Shown here: positions 1-8,687 of the stretch, piece by piece
Layout: the number at the start of each line of letters is the position of its first letter
Numbering within the stretch: position 1 is the stretch's first letter
Assembly (NCBI RefSeq): GCF_003932495.1
Contig: NZ_QZMT01000004.1
Span: 124,001-188,000 of the forward strand
Origin: Guyparkeria sp. SCN-R1
Lineage (GTDB): Bacteria; Pseudomonadota; Gammaproteobacteria; Halothiobacillales; Halothiobacillaceae
Reading direction: 5' to 3'
DNA: 64,000 nt
Notes under the pieces: model-generated
The model's database searches: none
Seen by the model: only the letters and a program-made list of their open reading frames with translations
What the model was told of the DNA's origin: nothing
Made by a program: the position numbers and the translations under genes

Positions 1-1
1 A

Positions 2-958
2 GTTCGTCTGCCGGCCGAGGCAGGCGAGCCTCGTGCTACCACCGAGGCGGATCAATTGTTCAACTTGCCCGCAGGGGCAGACGGGTTGGATCCGAGCAAT
101 TTCCAGTGGGACGACCCAAATACCTACACTCAAGCCAATTCTCAGCGGGTATTCGATTCGTTGGGCAACCCTCATACCTTGACAAGCTACTTTGTCAAAG
201 AAGAGCCGGTGGATGCTAGCGGTGATCCAATCACGGATCCTGATGATTATGATCAGGCGGTGAACAAAAACACCTGGCGAGTCTTCTACCAGTTTGACGA
301 CCAAGAGCCGGTGACCAACATTTATCCGGGATCTGTTCCGTCGCAGGATTATCAGCGACTTCAGTTTGATGGCAACGGAGGTTTGGTTGTTAAAAACGGG
401 GCCGGGGATCCGGCTGCCCCGACGAGTAACATCGATGCCGTTGTTGACGGAAGTGGAAACCCCATCACGGCACCCGCGCTAACCTTGGCTAATCCAGGAA
501 CTGGTGCTGATGATCTGACACTCACGATGGATATCAATGATTCCTCAACCCAGTATTCCTCGGAATTCAACATTGGTGACCAAGGTCAAGACGGTTACAC
601 CACGGGTCAGTTGACTGGGGTTTCCGTGGGCAGTGACGGGCTGATCCGCGCTAGCTATAGCAATGGTCAGAACGTCGCCCTCGGCAAGGTTGCGTTGGTG
701 GACTTCCGCAACCCGCAGGCGTTGAAGCAGGTCGGCGACAACCAGTGGATCGAGACGGTCGACTCGGGCGAGCCGCTAGCAGGGGAGGCCGGTAGCGGTA
801 CCTTTGGCGCCATTCAGGGTGGCGCATTGGAAGCGTCCAACGTCGATCTCACCCAGGAGCTGGTCAACCTGATCACCGCGCAGCGGAACTTCCAGGCCAA
901 CTCGCGGGCGATCGAGGCCAACAAGACCTTGAGCGACACCATCATCGGTATCCGCTGA
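2..958 (+). CDS. flgE: Flagellar hook protein FlgE, 3' part
   Basis: The reading frame is open from base 2, so the start lies outside the window; about 318 residues are visible. The C-terminus has the typical FlgE/FlgG-family end: GALEASNVDLTQEL, then LITAQRNFQANSRAIEANK, the helix that packs into the axial D0 core. FlgE subunits polymerise into the hook, the flexible joint between rod and filament. The first 650 or so bases are clearly lower in G+C than the conserved 3' end, as expected for a variable surface domain. A strong terminator follows. Hook identity rests on the C-terminal motif, the length, and the position directly before flgF. Confidence 0.93.
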   Translation, partial: VRLPAEAGEPRATTEADQLFNLPAGADGLDPSNFQWDDPNTYTQANSQRVFDSLGNPHTLTSYFVKEEPVDASGDPITDPDDYDQAVNKNTWRVFYQFDDQEPVTNIYPGSVPSQDYQRLQFDGNGGLVVKNGAGDPAAPTSNIDAVVDGSGNPITAPALTLANPGTGADDLTLTMDINDSSTQYSSEFNIGDQGQDGYTTGQLTGVSVGSDGLIRASYSNGQNVALGKVALVDFRNPQALKQVGDNQWIETVDSGEPLAGEAGSGTFGAIQGGALEASNVDLTQELVNLITAQRNFQANSRAIEANKTLSDTIIGIR

Positions 959-983
959 TCCCCTCGGCGAGTGACCGATTGAC

Positions 984-1008
984 AAGGCGGCCCGCGGGCC
1001 GCCTTTTT
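984..1008 (+). terminator. Rho-independent terminator after flgE
   Basis: A perfect 22-base palindrome at 984-1005 (AAGGCGGCCCG and its complement) runs into a T tract, 26 bases after the flgE stop codon. It separates flgE from the next transcription unit, which has its own promoter. Confidence 0.85.
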
Positions 1009-1058
1009 CGTGCCCGCAAGTATTTCAATCGGCGCGTCTTTCGCTAGTTTTCTTCTCT

Positions 1059-1074
1059 TGGCACACCTCCTGCA
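1059..1074 (+). promoter_or_regulatory. Sigma54-type promoter for flgF operon
   Basis: TGGCAC at 1059-1064 and TGCA at 1071-1074 match the -24/-12 consensus TGGCACG-N4-TTGCW, with correct GG-to-GC spacing. It lies about 60 bases before flgF and just after the flgE terminator. Sigma54 with a FleQ-type activator drives rod and hook genes in several polarly flagellated gammaproteobacteria. No activator site was identified. Confidence 0.75.
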
Positions 1075-1134
1075 TTACCCATGGCAACGGGGCATTTTCC
1101 CCGGTTGTGATTTGTTAATCGTGGAGGTGTTGTG

Positions 1135-1878
1135 ATGGATCGTCTGGCTTATATCGCCATGAGCGGTGCCTCGCAGACATTACGGTCCCAGGCCACCAAC
1201 GCCAATAATTTGGCGAACGTGAACACCCAGGGTTTCAAGGCAGACATCGATGCCTTTGCCGCGCTGCCGGTCTACGGCCCGGGGCAGGCATCGCGGGCCT
1301 ATACCGAGGCGCAGGGCAAGGGCGCGGATTTATCTGCCGGCCCCCTGATGACCACCGGTCGGGATCTAGACATCGCCGTCAAGGGTGAGGGGTTCATGGC
1401 CGTGGAGGCGCCGGATGGCCGGGTGGCTTACACCCGCCGCGGTGATCTTCACCTGACGGCCAATGGCCAGTTGCAGACCGGGCAGGGCGATCCGGTCATG
1501 GGCAATGAGGGTCCGATCGCCATACCCCCGGCCGAGAAGATCGATATTCACGCCGACGGCAGCATCAGCATCATCCCGGTGGGTGGCCAGGCCAATGCCC
1601 CGGCGATGGTCGATCGCATCCGGCTGGTCAATCCGGACCAGGCCGACCTGACCAAGGGGCAGGACGGGCGCTTCTCGCTGCGTGAAGGCGCCGAGGAGCC
1701 GCAGGCCGATGCCGCCGTGCAGGTTGCCAGCGGCGTGCTCGAGGGCAGCAACGTCAATGCCGTCGAGGCGATGGTCAACATGATCGAGTACGGCCGGATG
1801 TTCGAGACACAGAGCCGAATGATTCGCACGGCGGACGAGAACGGCGAAGCCGCCGACCGCCTGATGCGTCTCGGTTAA
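1135..1878 (+). CDS. flgF: Flagellar proximal rod protein FlgF
   Basis: A 247-residue FlgF, one of the rod proteins that form the drive shaft through the periplasm; the family is usually about 250 residues. The N-terminal helix contains [13 protein letters not shown], the hallmark of axial flagellar proteins, and the C-terminal helix contains GVLEGSNVNAVEAMVNMIE. A GTG at 1132 could also start the frame, but GGAGG at 1123-1127 is best spaced for the ATG at 1135. It is the first gene of flgFGHIJ and lies behind a sigma54-type promoter. FlgF and FlgG are close paralogues; FlgF is assigned by position and by the less conserved core. Confidence 0.95.
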   Translation: MDRLAYIAMSGASQTLRSQATNANNLANVNTQGFKADIDAFAALPVYGPGQASRAYTEAQGKGADLSAGPLMTTGRDLDIAVKGEGFMAVEAPDGRVAYTRRGDLHLTANGQLQTGQGDPVMGNEGPIAIPPAEKIDIHADGSISIIPVGGQANAPAMVDRIRLVNPDQADLTKGQDGRFSLREGAEEPQADAAVQVASGVLEGSNVNAVEAMVNMIEYGRMFETQSRMIRTADENGEAADRLMRLG

Positions 1879-1899
1879 ATCAGTTAGGGGAGAGACACC

Positions 1900-2688
1900 A
1901 TGACCACACCCGCACTTTGGACCGCCAAGACCGGCCTGGATGCGCAGCAGACGCGCATGTCGGTGATTTCCAACAACCTTGCCAACGTCAACACCACCGG
2001 CTTCAAGCGTGATCGGGCGGTGTTCGAGGACCTGATCTACCAGAACTACCGCCAGGTCGGCGCGGCGAACAACCAGCAAGACGAGGTGCCGACGGGCCTG
2101 AACGTCGGCACGGGTGTCCGCGTGGTGGCTACCGAGAAGCAGCACACCCAGGGCAATATCCAGCAGACGGACAACGCGTTGGACATGGCCGTCAACGGTC
2201 GCGGTTTCTTCCAGGTGCTCCAGCCGGACGGCAACATCGCCTACACCCGTGACGGCGACTTCTCGCTCAACAGCGACGGCCAGCTGGTCACCGCCAATGG
2301 CCAGCCGGTCGAGCCGGCGATCAACGTCCCGCAGGGTGCCCAGTCGATCACCATCGGTACGGACGGCACGGTCAGTGCGCAGCTGTCCGGGCAGGCCGAG
2401 CCGGTCCAGCTGGGCAACATCCAGCTGGCGGATTTCGTCAATCCGGCGGGCCTGCAGCCGATCGGCGACAACCTGTTCGTCGAGTCCGGGGCCAGCGGGG
2501 CGCCGCAGCTGGACACTCCGGGCCTCAACGGGCTGGGCGCGATTCAGCAGGGCGCGCTGGAGAGCTCGAACGTCAACGTGGTCGAGGAACTGGTCAGCAT
2601 GATCGAGACGCAGCGCTCCTACGAGATGAACTCCAAGGCCATCTCCACGACCGACGGCATGCTCCAGTACCTCAACCAGAACGTCTGA
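1900..2688 (+). CDS. flgG: Flagellar distal rod protein FlgG
   Basis: A 262-residue FlgG, the distal rod subunit that passes through the P and L rings; this is the normal family length. It has the N-terminal motif [22 protein letters not shown] and the C-terminal [28 protein letters not shown] ribosome site precedes the ATG. It lies 21 bases after flgF and 25 before flgH, so the genes are co-transcribed. Base composition is uniformly high-G+C, unlike the surface-exposed flgE, flgK and fliC. Confidence 0.97.
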   Translation: MTTPALWTAKTGLDAQQTRMSVISNNLANVNTTGFKRDRAVFEDLIYQNYRQVGAANNQQDEVPTGLNVGTGVRVVATEKQHTQGNIQQTDNALDMAVNGRGFFQVLQPDGNIAYTRDGDFSLNSDGQLVTANGQPVEPAINVPQGAQSITIGTDGTVSAQLSGQAEPVQLGNIQLADFVNPAGLQPIGDNLFVESGASGAPQLDTPGLNGLGAIQQGALESSNVNVVEELVSMIETQRSYEMNSKAISTTDGMLQYLNQNV

Positions 2689-2713
2689 TGACGCCGATCC
2701 GCGGAGGCACGTC

Positions 2714-3406
2714 ATGAAACCGTCAATCCACTCGCTTTTCCGGGCGTCGGTGCTGGTCGCATTCGCGCTGCTGGCCGGCTGCGCCAGTCAGCCGCCGATC
2801 AAACCCGATCCGCAGTTCGAACCCTCCATGCCGCCGGAGGCATCCGAGCACAATCCGGTGCAGAGCAACGGCGCGATCTTCCAGACGGGGCAGGTGGACA
2901 ACATGTTCGCCGACTCGCGGCCGTACCGGGTCGGCGACATCTTGACGGTGGTTCTCGAGGAGCGCATGCAGGCTTCCAAGAGCGCACAGACCTCGACCGG
3001 CAAGAGCCAGGAGACGGGAATCACCCCGCCGAACGTGCTCGGGCTGACCGGCCCGGCGATTGAGCGGCTCAATGCCCAGATCTCCGGCGAGCGCGACTTC
3101 GCCGGTGACGGCGAAAGCAGTCAGCAGAACACCCTCAACGGTCAAATTACCGTCACGGTGGCCCGCGTGCTCTCCAACGGCAATCTGGTGATCCGGGGCC
3201 AGAAGTGGATCGGTATCAACCAGGGTAGCGAGTTCATCAAGCTGGCCGGGATGGTCCGTCCGCAGGACATCGCGGCAGACAACACCATCATGTCCACGCG
3301 GGTGGCCAATGCCCAGATCGCCTACGGCGGTGAAGGCGTGATCAACGAATCCAACAACATGGGCTGGCTGGCTCGCTTCTTCAACAGCCCGGTCTTCCCC
3401 TTCTGA
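2714..3406 (+). CDS. flgH: Flagellar L-ring lipoprotein FlgH
   Basis: A 230-residue outer-membrane L-ring subunit. A lipoprotein signal peptide ends in the lipobox LAGC, with acylated Cys23. The mature protein carries FlgH signatures such as [13 protein letters not shown] and the C-terminal segment with [20 protein letters not shown]. The L ring works with the FlgI P ring as a bushing around the rod. Its stop codon overlaps the first of two candidate flgI starts. Confidence 0.97.
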   Translation: MKPSIHSLFRASVLVAFALLAGCASQPPIKPDPQFEPSMPPEASEHNPVQSNGAIFQTGQVDNMFADSRPYRVGDILTVVLEERMQASKSAQTSTGKSQETGITPPNVLGLTGPAIERLNAQISGERDFAGDGESSQQNTLNGQITVTVARVLSNGNLVIRGQKWIGINQGSEFIKLAGMVRPQDIAADNTIMSTRVANAQIAYGGEGVINESNNMGWLARFFNSPVFPF

Positions 3407-3417
3407 TGGTGGGACGC

Positions 3418-4551
3418 ATGAACATCAACACATCCATTCGAGCCTTCCTTGTCGGTTTTCTGCCCTTGCTGCTCGCGGCGGGGGCGACCGGCTTCGCCCC
3501 GCAGGCGGGTGCCGAACGCATCAAGGACGTGGCGAGCTTCGCCGGGGTGCGTGACAACCAGCTGATCGGCTACGGCATCGTGGTCGGCCTGGCCGGCACC
3601 GGCGATCAGACCACGCAGGTGCCGTTCACTCGTCAGAGCATCCAGAACATGCTCGAGCGTCAGGGGCTGTCGCCCGACGGTGGCAACGTGCAGTTGAACA
3701 ACGTCGCGGCGGTCATGGTTACCGCCAATTTGCCGCCGTTCGCCAAGCCGGGGCAGACGGTCGACGTGACGGTGTCGTCGATCGGCAATGCCGACAGCCT
3801 TCGGGGTGGTGAGCTTCTGATGACACCGCTGAAAGGGGCGGACGACAACATCTATGCCGTTGCCCAGGGGAGCCTGATCGTTGGCGGACTGGATGCCTCG
3901 GGGCGCGATGGCTCGCGCGTGACCGTCAACATTCCTACGGCCGGGCGAGTCCCCAACGGCGCGACCGTCGAGCGCAGCGTGCCGAGCAAGATGGGCGGTG
4001 CCGGGGCGGTGTTCCTCAACCTGCACCAGCCGGACTTCACCACGGCTCGCCGCATGGAAGAGGCCATCAACGGGATGCTCGGCGGTGGTGTGGCCGAGGC
4101 GGTTGACGGGGGCACCGTCAAGATCCGTGCGCCGGATTCGCCCGATCAGCGTGTCGGCTTCATGTCGGTGCTGGAGAACGTCGAGTTCGAGCCCGGCGAG
4201 GGGCCGGCCCGCGTTGTGGTCAATTCGCGTAGCGGCACGGTGGTGATCGGTCAAAACGTGCGCATCGAGGCGGCCGCCGTCTCGCACGGCAATCTCACCG
4301 TTACCGTCGACGAGGATCTGGATGTCTCCCAGCCGGGGCCGTTCTCGCAAGGCGAGACCGTGGTCACCCCGGATTCGGACGTGGCGGTTCAAGAGGAAAA
4401 CAGCCGGGCCTTCCTGTTCGATCCGGGCGTGAAGCTCAACGACATCGTCAATGCCGTGAACGCGGTCGGTGCTTCGCCGTCGGACTTGGTCGCCATTCTC
4501 GAGGCACTGAAAAGCGCCGGGGCACTCAAGGCCCAGTTGATCGTGATCTGA
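3418..4551 (+). CDS. flgI: Flagellar P-ring protein FlgI
   Basis: Periplasmic P-ring subunit, 377 residues from this start. A Sec signal peptide of about 32 residues appears to end near AGA-ER, followed by the conserved start of mature Flg[21 protein letters not shown]. An in-frame ATG at 3406 overlaps the flgH stop but has no ribosome site; GGTGGGA at 3408-3414 suits the ATG at 3418. The C-terminal segment with [20 protein letters not shown] is typical. The gene lies between flgH and flgJ in the usual order. Confidence 0.95.
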   Translation: MNINTSIRAFLVGFLPLLLAAGATGFAPQAGAERIKDVASFAGVRDNQLIGYGIVVGLAGTGDQTTQVPFTRQSIQNMLERQGLSPDGGNVQLNNVAAVMVTANLPPFAKPGQTVDVTVSSIGNADSLRGGELLMTPLKGADDNIYAVAQGSLIVGGLDASGRDGSRVTVNIPTAGRVPNGATVERSVPSKMGGAGAVFLNLHQPDFTTARRMEEAINGMLGGGVAEAVDGGTVKIRAPDSPDQRVGFMSVLENVEFEPGEGPARVVVNSRSGTVVIGQNVRIEAAAVSHGNLTVTVDEDLDVSQPGPFSQGETVVTPDSDVAVQEENSRAFLFDPGVKLNDIVNAVNAVGASPSDLVAILEALKSAGALKAQLIVI

Positions 4552-4560
4552 GGTGACGTG

Positions 4561-5601
4561 ATGGTCAGTCCTGCACAAATCAACTCGTATAGCGACTTCC
4601 AGGGCCTCAACCAGCTCAAGGCCCAGGCCGGCCAGGATCCCGGGCAGGCGCTCAAGCAGGTTGCCTCCCAGTTCGAGACGCAGTTCGTCAAGATGATGCT
4701 GCAATCGATGCGTGAAGCCACGCCGCGTGATGGTCTGTTCAACAGCGAGCAGACCAAGACCTTCGAGGGCATGTTCGATCAGGAGATCGCGCAGAAGCTT
4801 TCCAGCCGCGCCGGTGGCATCGGGCTGGCCGAGATGATCGAGCGCCAGTTGTCCAAGCAAGCCGGCGGCATGGACGGTGAGCGGCCATCGGAGGGCTTTC
4901 CTTTGAAGGTCGCCGAGGACGGGGGCGTGGTCGAGCAGGCGCCACGCGCCTACCCGCTGCCCGATGCCTCCGAATGGACCCTGCGTCCCCATGCCTGGAT
5001 GCAGAAGGACAAGGAGGCCGAAGGCGCCGACACGGACGACAAGAAGCTGGCGCAGCCGGGGCCTACGAAAGAGCGGTTGGCCGCGCTGGACTCAAGCGAA
5101 GCTGCCGCCGGCAATAAACAGCCGGCCTACTGGGAATCGCCGGAGCAGTTCGTGGAGGCCATCCTGCCGCACGCCCGTGAGGCCGCCGACAAGCTGGGGG
5201 TCTCGCCGAAGGTGCTGGTGGCGCAGTCGGCACTGGAAACCGGCTGGGGCAAGCACGTGCCGCATGACGGCGGTGGCGCGGCGAGCAACAACTTCTTCGG
5301 CATCAAGGCCGATCGCAGCTGGGACGGCGAGCGCCAGGTCCACGGGACGCTGGAGTTCGAATCCGGCAGCCTGGTCCGCCGACAGGCGGCCTTCCGCCAG
5401 TACGACTCGATGGCCGCCTCCTTCAATGATTTTGCCCGCTTCATCCAGGAAAACCCGCGTTATGGCAAGGCGTTGGAGGCCCGTGACGACCCCGAGCAGT
5501 TCGCCCGTGAGCTGCAGCAGGCCGGCTACGCCACCGATCCCAAATACGCCGACAAGCTGATCTCCATCATGAACTCGCCGGCGATGAAGGACGCGGTGTG
5601 A
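4561..5601 (+). CDS. flgJ: Peptidoglycan hydrolase / rod cap FlgJ
   Basis: A 346-residue two-domain protein. Residues about 1-110 are the rod-binding domain (VASQFETQFVKMMLQSMREA). Residues about 190-345 are a glucosaminidase-type muramidase domain with LVAQSALETGWGKH (the Glu is the expected catalytic acid) and ASNNFFGIKAD. FlgJ caps the growing rod and opens peptidoglycan for it. A GTG at 4558 is possible, but GAGGTGA at 4550-4556 fits the ATG at 4561. The dual-domain form is usual in beta- and gammaproteobacteria. It is the last gene of this unit; flgK has its own promoter. Confidence 0.95.
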   Translation: MVSPAQINSYSDFQGLNQLKAQAGQDPGQALKQVASQFETQFVKMMLQSMREATPRDGLFNSEQTKTFEGMFDQEIAQKLSSRAGGIGLAEMIERQLSKQAGGMDGERPSEGFPLKVAEDGGVVEQAPRAYPLPDASEWTLRPHAWMQKDKEAEGADTDDKKLAQPGPTKERLAALDSSEAAAGNKQPAYWESPEQFVEAILPHAREAADKLGVSPKVLVAQSALETGWGKHVPHDGGGAASNNFFGIKADRSWDGERQVHGTLEFESGSLVRRQAAFRQYDSMAASFNDFARFIQENPRYGKALEARDDPEQFARELQQAGYATDPKYADKLISIMNSPAMKDAV

Positions 5602-5618
5602 TCGAGCCGATCCGGCGC

Positions 5619-5645
5619 TCAAGTTTTCCCTTAATCGGCCGATAA
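5619..5645 (+). promoter_or_regulatory. Sigma28 (FliA) promoter for flgKL
   Basis: TCAAGTTT, an 11-base spacer and GCCGATAA match the flagellar sigma28 consensus TAAAGTTT-N11-GCCGATAA with one changed base in the -35 element. It lies about 30 bases before the flgK start, implying late-class expression of flgK and flgL. Confidence 0.85.
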
Positions 5646-5675
5646 GGTCGGCAGTAAACCCTTCGAGGCCTCAAC

Positions 5676-7355
5676 ATGGCGGACATCCTCAGCAACTCGG
5701 TCAGCGGCCTGCTCGCGGTGCAACGTGCACTGACGACGACCGGACACAATGTCTCGAACGCCAATACCGAGGGCTACTCGCGCCAGCGGGTGGAGATGAG
5801 CGCGCAGATGCCGCAGTTCATGGGCAACGGCTACATCGGCACCGGCACGAAGGTGGACAGCATCACGCGCACCTTCGACCAGTTCGTCGAGTCGCAACTG
5901 CGCGATGCCACTAGCGACAGCTCTCGCCTGAGTTTTGTGCAGGATTTCGCCAGCCAGGTCACCGGCGTGCTCGGCGATACCGAGACCGGGATGACGCGCA
6001 GCACCGAGGCGTTCTTCAATGCCGCCGGTGACGTCGCCTCGAACCCAACCGATATCACCTCCCGCCAGGCGTTCCTCAACCAGGCCGGCGCGCTGACCGA
6101 CCGCTTCAACCGCATGGACGAGCAGCTGGCGCAATTGAACGCCGGGCTCGGCCAGCAGGCCGACGCGATCACCCGCGAGGTGAACACCTTCGCCCAGGAA
6201 GTGGCCGACCTGAACGGCAAGATCAGCACCGCGTTCGCGCAGAACCCGAATGCATTGCCCAACGACCTGCTCGATCGCCGTGACCAGCTGATCCAGAACA
6301 TCGCCGAGCGCATCAACGTGCGGGTTGATGACGATGGCGCCGGCTCACTCAACCTTGCCGTAGGCTCCGGCCAGTCGTTGGTCACCGCCAATATCGCCAG
6401 CGAGTTGACGGCCATCAACGCCCCAAGTGGCCTGGAAATCCAGATTGAAGGTCGCTCGATCACCAACCGGGTTACTGGTGGGGATCTTGGCGGCATGATT
6501 GAGGCGCAGAACACCCTGATCCAGCCGCTGCGCAGCGAGTTGGGTCGCACGGCGATGGTGATTGCCCAGGAAGTGAATGCGATCCAGAAGGATGGGTTTG
6601 ATCTGGATGGGTTTCAGGGAGAGCCACTGTTCAATGTTGGGCAAAGCGATCCCAATGCTCCGATGATGGGCAATGTCACTGCCAGTCCGAGGAATGGAAG
6701 CTCCGTGAGTGCGAAGGTCGAGATTTCGGACGCTACCTTGCTGGAAAGTGGGCGTTATGTGGCTCGCTACGATGGCACGGATTGGAATCTCACAAAGGAG
6801 GGTGGCTCGGGCGGCACTATTCCGGTGGATGATGTTCCGGGAATGACGATTACGTTTGACGGCATAACGCCAGATAGCGGAGATACGTTATTCATAGACG
6901 CGGGGTTGGGCGCTGCCGGTCGAATTGCTACCGAGGATCTAAGCCCTGCGAGAGTCCCCGCTGCGGGGGGAGTGGATCATGACAATGACTCAGGCACCGC
7001 TTTAGTGTCCGCTGGGTCGCGAGACAACGCCAATATCCAGCAAATCACCGATCTGGCCAACCAGGCGGTGGTCGGTCGTTCGGCCGACGATGAGTTGGAT
7101 GGCCAGACCATTGGCGGCGCGATCTCCTCGGCTGTCAGCCAGGCGGGTTCCGTGGCACGCACGGCAGAGCTGCAGGGTGAATCGGCTCGCGCGGCACTGG
7201 ACAACCTCGAGGCGCGCAAGCAGTCGGTCTCGGGGGTCAACCTCGACGAAGAGGCGGCCAAGCTGCTGCAGTACCAGCAGCAGTACCAGGCGCTCGCCCG
7301 CAGTATTTCCATCTCCGGCGACCTGTTCCAGTCGGTTCTCAATGCCGTTCGCTAA
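5676..7355 (+). CDS. flgK: Flagellar hook-associated protein 1 FlgK
   Basis: A 559-residue hook-filament junction protein. The N-terminus has SNSVSGLLAVQRALTTTGHN and VSNANTEGYSRQRVEM; the C-terminus has SGVNLDEEAAKLLQYQQQYQ, all diagnostic of HAP1. Bases about 6560-7030 (residues 295-450, the outward-facing domain) are much lower in G+C than the ends; one 60-base line at 6841 is 45% G+C. Expression is probably sigma28-dependent. flgL follows after 11 bases. Confidence 0.97.
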   Translation: MADILSNSVSGLLAVQRALTTTGHNVSNANTEGYSRQRVEMSAQMPQFMGNGYIGTGTKVDSITRTFDQFVESQLRDATSDSSRLSFVQDFASQVTGVLGDTETGMTRSTEAFFNAAGDVASNPTDITSRQAFLNQAGALTDRFNRMDEQLAQLNAGLGQQADAITREVNTFAQEVADLNGKISTAFAQNPNALPNDLLDRRDQLIQNIAERINVRVDDDGAGSLNLAVGSGQSLVTANIASELTAINAPSGLEIQIEGRSITNRVTGGDLGGMIEAQNTLIQPLRSELGRTAMVIAQEVNAIQKDGFDLDGFQGEPLFNVGQSDPNAPMMGNVTASPRNGSSVSAKVEISDATLLESGRYVARYDGTDWNLTKEGGSGGTIPVDDVPGMTITFDGITPDSGDTLFIDAGLGAAGRIATEDLSPARVPAAGGVDHDNDSGTALVSAGSRDNANIQQITDLANQAVVGRSADDELDGQTIGGAISSAVSQAGSVARTAELQGESARAALDNLEARKQSVSGVNLDEEAAKLLQYQQQYQALARSISISGDLFQSVLNAVR

Positions 7356-7366
7356 GGGGTGAACTG

Positions 7367-8431
7367 ATGCGCGTATCCACCTCCATGATCTTCCAGACCG
7401 GGCTGCAGAACATGCAGCGCCAGCAGTCGGAAATGCTGCGTGCCCAGACCGATATCTCGACGGGCGTGAAACTGCGCACCGCCGATGCCGACCCGGTCGC
7501 CTTCTCCCGCGTGAGCGAACTCTCCGCACAACAGGAGCGGGTCGAGCAGTTCCTGCGCAACAACGAGATGGCCGAAGGCAAGATCCGCTCGCAGGAAACG
7601 CGACTGGCCAGCAGCACTGACATCCTGCAGCGGGTGCGCGATATCTCGCTGGAGACCGGCAGCATCCTGCAGGACCCAACTTCACGGAAGGCATTGAGCA
7701 ACGAGCTTTCGCAACTCCGCGAGGCGCTCGCCGAGCAAATGAACGCCAAGGATGAACGGGGCGAATACGTTTTCTCGGGCACTCAGGCCAACACCCGTCC
7801 CTTTGACCCTGATTCCGGTCAGGACAGTTTCGTTGCACCCCAAGATGGTGTTTCACGCGCCGTTCGGGTTGATGTGGGTGAGAACCAGCAGGTGACAACC
7901 CAGCGTGTCGGTACGGACATTTTCACAGTGGAGTCGGACAACGGGCCTCGGTATCCAGCATTGGTTGACCCGAACACAACCGGGTTTAATCAAGATGACT
8001 TGCCGGACGATTTTCCATTCAATCTCGTGCTGGATTCCGAAGGAGACAACGATGGTGAACTGGAGTCGACCGATCCTGGCGCGGCTCGTTCTGCTCTTCA
8101 GGTCATCGATGGCCTGAAGTGGGCCATCGACAACCATGACAACCTGGACGACCCCTCCGAGTTCTACTCGGCCAGCCAGCAGGACGTGGACGTGCTGCTC
8201 GAGCAGGTGGTGGTCGCCCGTGGCGAAATGGGTAACGACCTCAACATCCTCGATCGCATGAAGAACGATCAGGAGGCCTGGAAACTCGCCAACGAGACGA
8301 CCGTTTCCAGCATGCGCGACACGGACATGCCCGAGGCGATCACCCGCCTCAACGAGAACTACTTCAACCTGCAGGCCACCCAGCAGAGCATGGTCAAGAT
8401 CCAGGGGCTTTCCCTGTTCAACAATATCTGA
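7367..8431 (+). CDS. flgL: Flagellar hook-associated protein 3 FlgL
   Basis: A 354-residue HAP3, the second junction protein between hook and filament. The flagellin-like N-terminus begins MRVSTSMIFQTGLQNMQRQQ, and EYVFSGTQANTRPF is typical of FlgL. The C-terminal helix ends TQQSMVKIQGLSLFNNI. AGGGGTGA precedes the ATG. The central part, about 7680-8100, is less G+C-rich than the ends, as in flgK. It ends the flagellar block and is followed by the unrelated fabD. Confidence 0.95.
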   Translation: MRVSTSMIFQTGLQNMQRQQSEMLRAQTDISTGVKLRTADADPVAFSRVSELSAQQERVEQFLRNNEMAEGKIRSQETRLASSTDILQRVRDISLETGSILQDPTSRKALSNELSQLREALAEQMNAKDERGEYVFSGTQANTRPFDPDSGQDSFVAPQDGVSRAVRVDVGENQQVTTQRVGTDIFTVESDNGPRYPALVDPNTTGFNQDDLPDDFPFNLVLDSEGDNDGELESTDPGAARSALQVIDGLKWAIDNHDNLDDPSEFYSASQQDVDVLLEQVVVARGEMGNDLNILDRMKNDQEAWKLANETTVSSMRDTDMPEAITRLNENYFNLQATQQSMVKIQGLSLFNNI

Positions 8432-8687
8432 CCGGTCCGTCACGCACTGGCGGCGTTGGTGTTCGGGTCAGTTGCCATTATTCCGCTCTTCGCGACCCGA
8501 CGTGAGTCGATTCGTTTTCCCCCGGTGGAATCCGCCCTTGGTTAGGAGTTACAGGGGTGAGTCCTGCCTCGTGTGCCCCACTCCCTTCGGTTTTTCTCCT
8601 TCGTTCGGTCAGCAGAACTCCGCTGGAGCCCGCGTGGGCGTGCCACGGCGCTGTGATACCATCGCCGCGATTTTCAATCGGCGAGAC
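8432..8687. other. Intergenic gap between flgL and fabD
   Basis: 256 bases with no convincing gene, terminator or repeat. The frame of fabD stays open through most of it, but codon content and the position of the FabD N-terminus argue against coding. It probably contains the promoter of the fab cluster; no clear -35/-10 pair could be chosen. Confidence 0.5.

Noticed and set aside
1366-4992. Long minus-strand frames antisense to flgFG and to flgHIJ
   Set aside because: The plus strand carries clear flagellar genes with ribosome sites; the antisense products look like shuffled Arg/Leu/His-rich text.
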